From positions 8,775,797 through 8,839,796 of the forward strand of contig NC_067204.1 in assembly GCF_026262505.1 (NCBI RefSeq): 64,000 bases of DNA, in the 5' to 3' direction. Both the position numbers and the translations under genes were made by a program. Positions 1 through 8,749 of the stretch are shown one piece after another (the first letter of the stretch is position 1; each line of letters opens with the position of its first letter). The notes beneath the pieces were generated by a model. The model was not told where the DNA came from. It searched no databases and saw only the letters and a program-made list of their open reading frames with translations. Origin of the DNA: Trichomonas vaginalis G3 (lineage: Eukaryota > Parabasalia > Trichomonadida > Trichomonadidae).

Positions 1-253
1 TTATTGAAAGTACATCTGGCTTCTTTTCTTCTGGTTCTATTGACTTTTCAGTTTGAATAGAAGGCTTAACATGGGCTTCGCCCTCGGTGCCATGCACCTT
101 AATACTGTCGCTTTCTGCATTCGCTAATGGAACCTTTCTTTTTCTTACGTATATTTTACCATCTTTACTCTGACTTACGTAATAGAAAGGATGTTGTATT
201 CCTCTTGCGTCATTTAATATAATAGACTCTCGCTCTGATTTTGACAAGCTCAT
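1..253 (-). CDS. Small element protein with SG/DG-RK motif, partial
   Basis: Open from an ATG at 253 to the window edge, so the C-terminus is outside. The N-terminus has Ser/Glu-rich residues followed by a hydrophobic stretch and the pattern Y-V-x4-DG-K-I-Y-V-R-K-R-K. The same short pattern occurs in the proteins at 23987-24223 and 38803-39387, suggesting a shared small domain of unknown function. It is divergent from the 299-586 gene, with a 45-bp gap. The right-arm copy is 21416-21851. No function recognised. Confidence 0.6.
   Translation of the reverse strand, partial: MSLSKSERESIILNDARGIQHPFYYVSQSKDGKIYVRKRKVPLANAESDSIKVHGTEGEAHVKPSIQTEKSIEPEEKKPDVLSI
73..98. repeat. GC double hairpin (GAA-loop family)
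   Basis: On the minus strand it reads GGTGC-ATG-GCACC, GA, GGGC-GAA-GCCC. Both stems are perfect. It sits inside the reading frame of the small gene at 1-253. The right-arm copy near 21576-21602 is decayed. Confidence 0.7.
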
Positions 254-298
254 TTTACATCGGTTAAAGTTTTAATTTTGTTTTTTATCTGCAGTCAA
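254..298. promoter_or_regulatory. 45-bp divergent promoter region
   Basis: This gap separates the start codons of two divergent genes (253 minus, 299 plus) and is T-rich on the plus strand. The same spacing and sequence recur in the right arm (21370-21415), so any promoter for both genes must be this short. Confidence 0.5.
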
Positions 299-586
299 AT
301 GACTCAGACAAGCCCTACGGACAAGACCCAAGGGGTCATAGATGTTGAAGCATTGAAGAAAGAAATTCGTGAGCAAATTTTATCCGAACTGAAGGAACAA
401 AAACAAGAACAAAAGCCAGAGAGACCAAAGAGAAAACTTAGTGAAAAACAACTTGCTGCATTAGCTGCTGGAAGACAAAAGAACCCAAGACTACTGGCGA
501 AGAAAGCTAGAGAAGAAGCTGAAGCAAAAGCTAGAGAAGAAGCTGAAGCAAAAGCTAGAGAAGAAGCTGAAGCAAAGAAAGAGTAA
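299..586 (+). CDS. Basic protein with AREEAEAK repeats
   Basis: 95 residues from the ATG at 299, which was chosen because no upstream ATG lies in frame. The N-terminal half is acidic/Lys-rich, followed by a KRKLSEKQLAALAAGRQKN-like basic stretch. The tail has three copies of the 8-residue unit AREEAEAK (24-bp DNA repeat, about 508-579), predicted helical and charged. The right-arm copy has only one unit. Such Lys/Ala-rich proteins can bind nucleic acid, but nothing here proves that. Unknown function. Confidence 0.6.
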   Translation: MTQTSPTDKTQGVIDVEALKKEIREQILSELKEQKQEQKPERPKRKLSEKQLAALAAGRQKNPRLLAKKAREEAEAKAREEAEAKAREEAEAKKE

Positions 587-610
587 ATGTGTTATTTTTA
601 TCGGAACTAA

Positions 611-1468
611 ATGTATAGACAAATACCTTTATCTGTTGCGTTCAGTAGTGAAAACCCTGACGTCAAAATAAAGGGGAACAGAGTAACGTTTAAGTTTCCA
701 ACAGTCTGGATTGTGAACATAAATGAAGAGAAGTACATTGGCATAACATCTATGTATATAACACGTGCTTTCAGAAAGGTTGACTTTATACTTCAAGTCG
801 AGATAGAAAATGACGAACAGTCTTTAAGCGCCCAAAACATTCACATATACAAATACTTCAATGGCAGTACGACGTTAGAAGACTGTATAATTACATTTTA
901 CGAAAATTTTCAAAAGAAGTTTAACATTGAAGTACAAACTTTACAGCCTTTACGTGATTTTCTTGCAGAACTGAAAGAAGAAGGAATTGTAGAAAGATTA
1001 ATAGCTTTTCATTACGAGTTTGTACCAAATGAAGATGGAACACATGACTGTCAATTCATTGTATTCTCACCATTCAATGAAGTAGCTAAAAAGAAAGAAA
1101 ATCCATTACGTATAAGATTTCAAATCTCTGAACCAAGTGATGATTTCAAAAATGTTTTCAATTATGATGCAATGCTTCCGAGGAAAAATGATTTTTCCGA
1201 AATTAGATTTCCAGGTATTTGGGATAGAAAGCAAGCTATATTATATTCAAACTTAAGTAAGGGAGTTGAAAATGAGTTCATTGGTCATACAAGAACTTCA
1301 CCACTTCCTAACCCTAAATACTATAAATTAACTGGCTTCAATCGTGAGTTTTGGATAGACATGTTCTCCACTCATGACCATAACTGCCCAATGTTCTTAC
1401 CTCCAGATGGGAAAGATTGTCTCTACATTGAAGCACAACTCTTAAACTCTACCATCGCAGTATTGTAA
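611..1468 (+). CDS. Penton-like minor capsid candidate, 285 aa
   Basis: Intact 285-residue frame starting after a T-rich leader. It is rich in beta-strand patterns and has no low-complexity sequence. It is related in layout to the 282-residue protein at 35075-35923 of E2: both have a C-terminal third with a 'lands/soil-like' ILYSNL or CLANDF stretch, then FWIDMF/FQVWFT, then a final strand-rich 25 residues. Polintons encode a single-jelly-roll minor capsid (penton) protein of about this size, and that is the inferred role. A weak but consistent resemblance is all that supports it. The right-arm copy (20248-21106) is broken. Confidence 0.5.
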   Translation: MYRQIPLSVAFSSENPDVKIKGNRVTFKFPTVWIVNINEEKYIGITSMYITRAFRKVDFILQVEIENDEQSLSAQNIHIYKYFNGSTTLEDCIITFYENFQKKFNIEVQTLQPLRDFLAELKEEGIVERLIAFHYEFVPNEDGTHDCQFIVFSPFNEVAKKKENPLRIRFQISEPSDDFKNVFNYDAMLPRKNDFSEIRFPGIWDRKQAILYSNLSKGVENEFIGHTRTSPLPNPKYYKLTGFNREFWIDMFSTHDHNCPMFLPPDGKDCLYIEAQLLNSTIAVL

Positions 1469-1518
1469 AATCTACGCTAGTTTTATTTTTTTCTGAAAAT
1501 TTTATTTGAGTGAAAGGC

Positions 1519-2088
1519 ATGGAAGGTGAAGGACATTGGCAAACACTCGAACATGACAATGACTATGAAATTAACACAGAATATCCACACAATATTAGGA
1601 AAAAATCTACAGGAAAAATTGTGAGTGAATGGATGAGCGATGGATATTATAGGTTATGTTTAAACGGTCAAAAATACTTCAAGCACAAACTTATAGCAGA
1701 ACAATTCATACTTAACCCAGACAACTTACCTCAAGTAGACCATATAAATCATATACGAACAGACAATAGAATAGAAAATTTAAGATATGTAACATCACAA
1801 CAAAACAATAAAAACAGATGTAAAGCAAATGGTATAAATTATAACTATGTAGATGAAATTGGTGAAAACTCCATTTAAGTTAAAACATATGGAAAACATG
1901 AGTTCGATGATTTATACTATGACCCAGAACAAGACCTCTTCTATTTCTTTAATGGAATTCGCTATAGAGAGCTTCATGTAATGGAAAACAATAAATGTGG
2001 AACTCTGTATGTAAATGCATGGACTGTAAAAGGAAAACTTACAAAAATTTCATACAGTGCATTCAAACGTCAATATAATCTTATATGA
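1519..2088 (+). pseudogene. HNH endonuclease-like gene remains
   Basis: The N-terminal part shows a NUMOD4-like strand region (YEIN..YPHNIR) followed by HKLIAEQF and VDHINHIRTDNRIENLRYV, the typical HNH core of phage and homing endonucleases. A further coding-like stretch follows. About one break. It lies between the penton-like gene and the polymerase and is absent from the same place in the right arm, so it is probably an inserted selfish endonuclease gene. Confidence 0.7.
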
Positions 2089-2139
2089 CCTCACTGCTGA
2101 CAAAAATAAATGACCTCATTATTTTTCTCATTCATGTTC

Positions 2140-5100
2140 TCATAACTTAAGCTTTCTTATGAATGAAGTCTTAGTCTGAATAGAAAAGTTAAACTTTTCA
2201 GCAAAGCAAGGACTAGCAGACTTACATAAGTCAAATCCAATCTCTTGACCATCATGAAGTGCTTTGTAAAGTTTCATTAAACTGAACTCAGAGTCTTTGT
2301 CATATGTTCCAACAGGTATGTGAATGTTCTTATCTTCATTGTAATAGCATTGTATAGCTTCAGGAAACATTTCATTTGCTGTTAAAGCAAGAACGTCTTG
2401 TTTTACACCTTTACAACGTGCATGGAATGCAACTTCATTTAAATCGTTAATGAGTAAGTCTATGTAGGTCTTCTTTCCACAAAATATTGACTTGTATGCT
2501 AAACTTTGTTTTCCAGGTGTTATTTCTGCGAAGTCAGAATGAAATTGACCAAGTTCTTTCCTATAAGTTCGCGACCGTATCTCTTCTTAAACTCTGCTGC
2601 AAGCTTTGGTATGTCTTCATTGAAAAATATGCATGCTATCACAGTCCTGGTAAAATATTTGAAGTCCCATATCTTCAAGCAGTACAATACTTCGTTCATT
2701 ATTCTCTTCGACATTGACAGAATATTAACACCAAGTGTACAGAAGTTAAAGTGTCTGCAAATACTTTTCGTTAGCTTGAAAATAGTTTTATCTGAACCAT
2801 CCAAACCTTCGAACTTCACTATATGGTTGTAGTTTTGATGGCATATCTTATAGCATCTTTGTCATTTACTATGGTTATTTTTGACTCAATAGGAGATAGA
2901 ATAGTTTTGCCATAAATACTGTTCAGAATGAGCTTTATATTTTCTGCAAAGGATTTCCTTCTTTCTTATACTTTAACCTTAACTCAAACAACTTCTTTAC
3001 TTCATCTCTTATTTCTAATATCTCTGTTTCCATCGTAATAGTATCCTTGCAAACTTCACATTTGACACCTTGATATTTTATGAGGTCTTGTAATGTTATT
3101 GGTCAACATACATTAAACAGCAAGTGTTTGAACTTCTGGGAACGTTAAGTTCTGGATTTAGTTCAGGGTCACAAACTATTAAAGGAAAGTGTCTATGTAT
3201 TCCAATCTCTGTTATCTTAATGAGAACAAAGAAGCCAGACATAAACTTTTCACCAATGGGTTCCTTTTGGTCGTCATCGAATAAATGTTCATGAGATACT
3301 CTGTGCTTAATTTCTTTCTTCATAACCTTTGGAATACCTTCTAAAGTATAAAGTCTTGCTATAGCTGATGATATAATGAAACAGCGTCGAAATCAGCAAT
3401 GAGTTTCTTTTCGCTCTTTTGTTATGTTATCTGACAGCATACATCTTCCACCTTGAATACAGGTGAAATAAATTCTCTTGGTTTATTTGAGAGGTCATAT
3501 AAATTTCCATTCGGGAAGTACACTCTGTTCTCAAACAATTTGTTAGCAATAGAACAAATACTAACGTAGTCATAAACGTTTAAATCAAATTCTTTTAATA
3601 TCATTGCGGAACTTAACAAAACCTTCTCTTAAAATTCTTACATCTTGTTTGCAATAGAATGTACTATACTTTTCTAAGTCGAAGTGGTTTTCATCTATTC
3701 TGCAACCTTTGATGGAATCTATGTTTTTCATGAACGTATCCGCATCCTGGATAAACTTACACGCTTCAGAAATGACACCAGTTCTGTTGTCATTTGCTAA
3801 TAAAGAGCTTGAATAATATTGATACGGAAATACTTCCTTTTCACCACACTGCAAATGAAAATTTCAGGAAATAGTTTAAGCTTCTTATTTATAACAGTGT
3901 ATGAATCTTTAATAATGATTGCTTTACCTTTATATATTCCCGTTATCTGCATTGTTCGTGAACCTTTAATGATGGAGTTCCTTTCACTGTCATGTGTCTT
4001 AAGATGAAGTTTATATCAAAACTGAGGTTATGGAAATATATTAAACTCTTGTCAGGAAGTCGTTCCAAAAATTCTGTTGCACAGTTCTGACCCCAAATGC
4101 TTTCACTCACTGAACCATCTTCACTGTCGTAACATATGTTAAAGCTTTATGAACCATCGGTACTGACTCAAAGTCAGCAAAGGAAAACGTGCTCAGGAAT
4201 GAACTTGCACTTATTTTTATTTACTTCTTTTGACTCGGCTTTCTTCTTCAGTTGTACACAATACTTTGGAGCATATGAAATCTTTAAATGGTGCAAGGTT
4301 CTGTTTATATAAGTCAGTCGTATATGTGAAAAGTTTCCATAAGAAATAGGTTCGAAATATTTGCACTCCACAATGTTTTCATAACATCCATAACGGTGTT
4401 GTTCTATCATAACGAACTACATATTTGTTTTCTCTCTTTGTATAAATCTTCATCTGTTTCTCAATGTTCATTCCACCACAATCTTGAGAATTTCTTTATA
4501 ATTTAATGATAAAATATGTTGTCATTGGTAATCTTTCATTTAGCATGTAATGGTCTTCAACAAGAAGTAAGTCATAGTTCGAACAGTTTCACATTCTTTT
4601 GGTATGTATCTCTTTATTTCATTATGTCTTGAGTCATTGAAGTAACCAATGGTAACATTAAATGCTATACCTGTTGCGTCAGAAATTTCTTGTACTTTAC
4701 TTTGAGGAAAGTCTCTAACACGAATGACTTCTCTCATGTGGTCAATAGTTTCTTCATTTACTCCAGCCTGAATGCAAAGCATAAACGAAGCAGTTATCTT
4801 CTGTCATAAGTGTTGCAGTTCTTTTGTTCAGTTCATTGAAGATTTGGTAGCGTTCAAGATTTATAGTAATGTGCAAAGATACTTCCAGAACTGACCGCTT
4901 CTCTTCTTATAAAACTTCTTTCACCATTATCTTTCCAAAAGCTTTCTATAAGTGCTGGGTTTCCTGTTTGCTTAAGAGCTTCCAAAATGGCTTTCTGGTC
5001 ATTTGTCAGTGTGCTTTCATCTCTATAGGGTCTCTTTTTTGGCTTGCCTTTCTTTACATCTGACATCGTTAAGCCTTCATATTCTGTTAAATCATACATC

Positions 5101-5891
5101 TTTATTTCAGTAAGATTCTTTATGTTTGTCAAGAAGAAGTCATAGTGCATTTCAACAATACCTGCAGCATTTGCTTCTATCTCTGATATAAAGTTCTCCT
5201 TCAAGAGCTGATGTAGTAATGTTCCAATATTATTGAGGTTTAACGTAGAACATTCATACTTTCCACCAAGTTTATAACATACCATCCATCTTTGTTGTGA
5301 GTTTATTTTAATCTTCTCTAAGAGTCTCATGAAAACCTTACCGAAATGTTTGTGTAAGTAGTCTCTGTTTGGTTCATCTAAAGCTTCGATGTTAAAGTCA
5401 ATGAGTCTATTGCCTGTCTTAACATTCCTCTTCCTATTCTCTTCATCTTTCTTTAACCATCTCTCACCTTCTTTTGGTTTGTCGTCAATGGAACGAATGA
5501 CATCGTTAGCTTTGCGAACTTGTTCTATAGCGCTCTTAAACATCTCTCTTCTCTGTTGTTTCAGTGTGTCGTCTCTCTTCTTGTTTCACCAACGTTTTGC
5601 ATTGTTATGTCAAAACATTTCTCTTTCTTACTTCATGAGGTACTGAACGTCTATGATATAAGTCAATAGCAACGTCATTTAAAGGAAATGCTCTTGCATG
5701 GACTTCGTCCTCGCCGCGTTGCGGCTTTATGAACTCATGAATTCTATCATAACTTATTGCACCATTATAGTCATTGAGGATGTCAGCGAGTGCTTTTTGT
5801 TTGTTGCGTAATGCTTTGCTACTTCTATGTTAGCTTCTGTAAGAAGTTGTTTTATTTCCGAGTGTTCGAACTTAGACAACTTCCGATACAT
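2140..5891 (-). pseudogene. DNA polymerase B remains, left arm
   Basis: Inverted copy of 16395-20166. Recognisable parts in order are the N-terminal region, the exonuclease region and the palm region of a protein-primed family B polymerase. Heavily broken, with about eight to ten breaks, clearly more than the right-arm copy. Confidence 0.85.
5700..5725. repeat. GC double hairpin (GAA-loop family)
   Basis: On the minus strand: GCCGC-AAC-GCGGC, GA, GGAC-GAA-GTCC. It lies within the polymerase N-terminal coding region and is the exact mirror of the copy at 16562-16587. Confidence 0.75.
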
Positions 5892-5981
5892 CTTTAGTAG
5901 GAAATAAAAAAAATATTTTTTGAAAAATTAGATTAGATTTTTTTTAAGTTATTTTTCAAATAATTTAATATTTTTATTTTA

Positions 5982-6455
5982 ATGAAACACATGCAAGATT
6001 GCAAGTTCTTTTCATACAATGCTCTCGCTACTGCCATCAAGAATGAGTTCAATAATGCTTCAAATGTTAATGTTATCTTTAACAAGAAGTTTGTGAAAGA
6101 ATCTAAGTTTGGTCAGTATGTCAGACCATTAGCTATCGTCATTGACCGCAAACGTTATACTTCACACGAGTTAGCAGTAGTTTTGAAACAAAAGAGTTTC
6201 TTCGTGAATGTCAAAGATACTCATTATACTGTCATAAAGAACTCTAACGTTGACTTCTTCAGTATTGCTTTAAATCTTTCCGAACAGAAAGAATATAAGA
6301 AAGGTGAAACAAATGTGAAATATTATCCTTCATCTCTGAAGACAATAACGAACAAAGATGTTATACAGAAATTCTTACCAAAGGTTGAAGAAGCTTCTAT
6401 TGACATTGACGAAGGAAGTGAAATGGTTGAAGAAATTGACCCTGAAGCTTTATAA
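5982..6455 (+). CDS. 157-aa protein with acidic C-terminal tail
   Basis: Intact, starting after an A/T-rich leader shared with the divergent polymerase gene. The body is beta-rich with several Lys/Phe/Tyr. The last 25 residues are acidic and end in hydrophobic EEIDPEAL. A similar ending (IDPEMF) closes the unrelated-looking 139-aa protein at 47869-48288 in E2. Acidic tails with a hydrophobic end are known from single-strand DNA-binding proteins, which protein-primed replicators need, so an SSB-like role is an inference. The right-arm copy (15830-16303) is also intact and differs at about three residues. Confidence 0.65.
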   Translation: MKHMQDCKFFSYNALATAIKNEFNNASNVNVIFNKKFVKESKFGQYVRPLAIVIDRKRYTSHELAVVLKQKSFFVNVKDTHYTVIKNSNVDFFSIALNLSEQKEYKKGETNVKYYPSSLKTITNKDVIQKFLPKVEEASIDIDEGSEMVEEIDPEAL

Positions 6456-6469
6456 GAAAATTTATTTTT

Positions 6470-6872
6470 GAATAACTGATGGTGACACTGAAAACATTCG
6501 TGAAAAAATTAATGAAATCATTAACGTAAACATTAACGATAAAATTTATTTCCAGGACTGTTGTCTAAATGTCATGTTGTCATCATTTTTCAGTTGCGAT
6601 GGAATATATCTAACCCTCCCGTTAACTAATAAACTTGACGATCAGACAATTCTCCCTTCGTCGATTATGTTCGACACGGAGCATTTATGGAAACAATTAA
6701 ATGGTAAAAACAAAATAATGACGATCAGACAATTCTCCCTTCGTCGATTATGTTCGACACGGAGCATTTATGGAAACAATTAAATGGTAAAAACAAAATA
6801 ATGACGAAGGGTTTTGTTTTTTATCGTGGTTTTCTCCACTATGGTCCTAACGTGGCACCCGACGAGATTTTT
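6470..6872 (+). other. Foreign block with an 83-bp tandem duplication
   Basis: This stretch has no counterpart in the right arm, where the 15596-15811 gene occupies the place. An 83-bp unit is repeated head to tail at 6636-6718 and 6719-6801. It begins TGACGATCAGACAATTCTCC and ends in AACAAAATAA. Parts read as coding-like sequence (FDTEHLWKQLNGKNK, FYRGFLHYGPNVAPDE), so it may be a scrap of another element gene. No family recognised. Confidence 0.55.
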
Positions 6873-6874
6873 TT

Positions 6875-7703
6875 TCATTCTTCCTCTTTGAAGTTGTCGA
6901 AATATTCTGTTATTTTTTCCTTCAGTAATGTTAAGTCTTCTTTGAATGTAAGTATTGTACAACCTTTGATGTCATAGTGTGTTTGAGGAAGAGTATTTTT
7001 GACAATTTCCTTTATTTGTTCTCATTCGGTGTCATTGAAATCGGTAAGTTTTCACGATAGAACCAGTTTCTGTCAGATTTATATATCTTAGCTAAGTCAT
7101 AAAAGCTCTTGTTGTTTCTTCTGACTAAATGCAACATAACCATATCTTTATCTTCTTCTTTCTCCAACTCTTCAGTATATATCATATACTTATAACTCTT
7201 TTCCTTTTTTTGGTACTGAACGCGGTATTCTTTTCTGTATGCTTTTGTCTTTGGATTCAATGACTTCATCTTTTGCTTGAAGTTTCTTTTCCATCTCTCC
7301 ACGTTCTGCTTTATATAGTTCATCTAACATCATGAAAATATAACAAGCATAACGAGGTGAAGTCCACATTGCTACAGCGTTTACTAAAAGTCTATGAACA
7401 TAATAACCTTTCAAACCAGGAGCCAAATTCTTGCGATTTTCATACGGAATCTCTTCCCTCGGTTTTTCCGAGGGAAGCAATCATATGAGGAAATTCTTCT
7501 AAAAGTTCTTTTGTCTGTTGGTTTTCAAACCAATGATATGCTTGCTTTGTAGAACGAAGAGCATTCATTATACTTTGCATTTGGTACATATCGTCTTTGA
7601 CTGAACGAATGAGATGTAACTGTTTGTTATACTGTATGTACTCGTATTCTTCATTGATGGCTTCATGGACTATAACTGTTGTTGTGTTCTCTGATGTTGA
7701 CAT
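6875..7703 (-). pseudogene. KilA-N gene remains, left arm
   Basis: Inverted copy of the 14715-15542 gene, starting at MSTSENTT. The KilA-N core (GYYVHRLLVNAVAMW, CYIFMMLDEL) is visible. About two breaks. Confidence 0.75.
7453..7477. repeat. Hairpin inside KilA-N coding region (left arm)
   Basis: Ten-base stem CTTCCCTCGG / CCGAGGGAAG with a loop of T residues. The same stem occurs at 14941-14964 with a four-base loop. Confidence 0.6.
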
Positions 7704-7896
7704 TACTGTCTTTACATACAAAATAAAAAAATAAATAAAAATAAAACTAACTTTATTTCTTCTTTATTTCTTTATTCCCGTGGAAGAAGGGTTTTGCCGT
7801 TTTTTCTCAGCCGAAATCAATGATTTTTTGATTTTTGGAATCCTTAGCGAATGAGGAATCTTTTCTCTCGTGGAAGCTTTGAACAAAAATAAATTT

Positions 7897-7966
7897 AGGT
7901 GAAGAGGTGAGATTTCACCTCTTTTTTCACCTGTTTTTTCACCTCTTTTTTCACCTCTTTTTTCAC
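7897..7966. repeat. Half-site array module, GTGA type
   Basis: The palindrome GGTGAGATTTCACC lies at 7906-7919. It is flanked on one side by a single CACCT-type half-site and on the other by four half-sites spaced 12 bp. The matching module in the right arm (14569-14606) has two fewer of the 12-bp units. It lies about 200 bp upstream of the KilA-N start at 7703. Confidence 0.7.
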
Positions 7967-8384
7967 AAGCATTTTACATGAATTGTACGATGTATATTTG
8001 AAATCCTAAACAATTTCGTAGATTCTATTTCTTCTTTTAGTACATTGAATGTTTTAATCATGCCGAAAGTCTCTTTATATTTCTTTTTGACGTCAGACAG
8101 AAGGAAATCTTCTGCTGTTGGATAGTTTTTATTAAGAAATGTCAACATATCCATTTTATCTTCTGCTGGCTTTTCTGCTTCTTTCTTTAAGTCTGCATAG
8201 TCGTTTCGCATTCTTTCTATCTCTTTGACTGAGTAGTTATATTTCCTCATTGCTGCTTTACATTTTGAACATTGCGGCATCGTTTTTGCGTTATACATTG
8301 AAACATTACCAGCTAAAACAACTAAAGCGTCAATTGCTCTCTTCATCTCAAACATAGCGGGTCTTATTTGTTGGTTCCATACGT
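7963..8384 (-). pseudogene. Fragment of the 304-aa family gene
   Basis: Matches the C-terminal half of the 13597-14563 and 45508-46422 genes (ALVVLAG, PQCSKCKAAMRKYNYS, ERMRNDYADLKKEAEKP). It stops at the inner junction of the left arm near 8384, so this copy is a fragment. Confidence 0.8.
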
Positions 8385-8732
8385 TGTTATCTTAAACTCC
8401 TTCGCATAACTGAACTTCAAAACTCCTGCAATAAGTTTAACATTCATTAAGTTTTCTTCGTTATCCTTGTTTATTGTAGTATTTATGAGAGCATTTAACA
8501 CTCCAGCTAATGTTTCCATCTTATATTCTACATTATTGTGAAATCTTATTTCGTGCTTCTTTCCATCTATTTCAATCTCTATGAAATCTGTTTCATCTGT
8601 TATGACAAAAGTTGCGATAGTATTGAAGTCAACAACTCTGAAAGCAAGCGCTTCATTCTGAAGACCTAAGTTTGTTTGTAGCTTTACTGTCCCGTATTCG
8701 TTTGGGTCTGTACTTTGCAAATAGAACAACAT
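8364..8732 (-). CDS. 122-aa beta-rich minor virion protein candidate
   Basis: Open frame divergent from the fibre gene at 8750 with only 17 bp between starts. The sequence is beta-strand-rich with DFIEIEIDGKKHEIRFHNNVEY in the middle. It loosely resembles the start of the 49849-50643 virion gene of E2, where a Y-x-P-x-S/E-Y opening and an NGKKYFFED strand occur in the same order. Its last codons lie on the arm junction, so its natural C-terminus may be longer. Possible minor capsid protein; weak evidence. Confidence 0.45.
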   Translation of the reverse strand: MLFYLQSTDPNEYGTVKLQTNLGLQNEALAFRVVDFNTIATFVITDETDFIEIEIDGKKHEIRFHNNVEYKMETLAGVLNALINTTINKDNEENLMNVKLIAGVLKFSYAKEFKITTYGTNK

Positions 8733-8749
8733 TTTATTCTCATTAAAAT

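Larger units (their letters stand above)
1..8384 (-). repeat. Left inverted arm of E1
   Basis: Read on the minus strand, this arm repeats the gene order of 14150-21690: family-304 fragment, KilA-N gene, SSB-like gene, polymerase B, penton-like gene, Ala/Glu-repeat protein, small SG/DG-motif protein. Differences visible by eye are an HNH gene present only here (1519-2088) and a foreign block at about 6460-6872. The inner junction lies near 8384, where the match to the right arm stops inside a gene. Confidence 0.85.
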
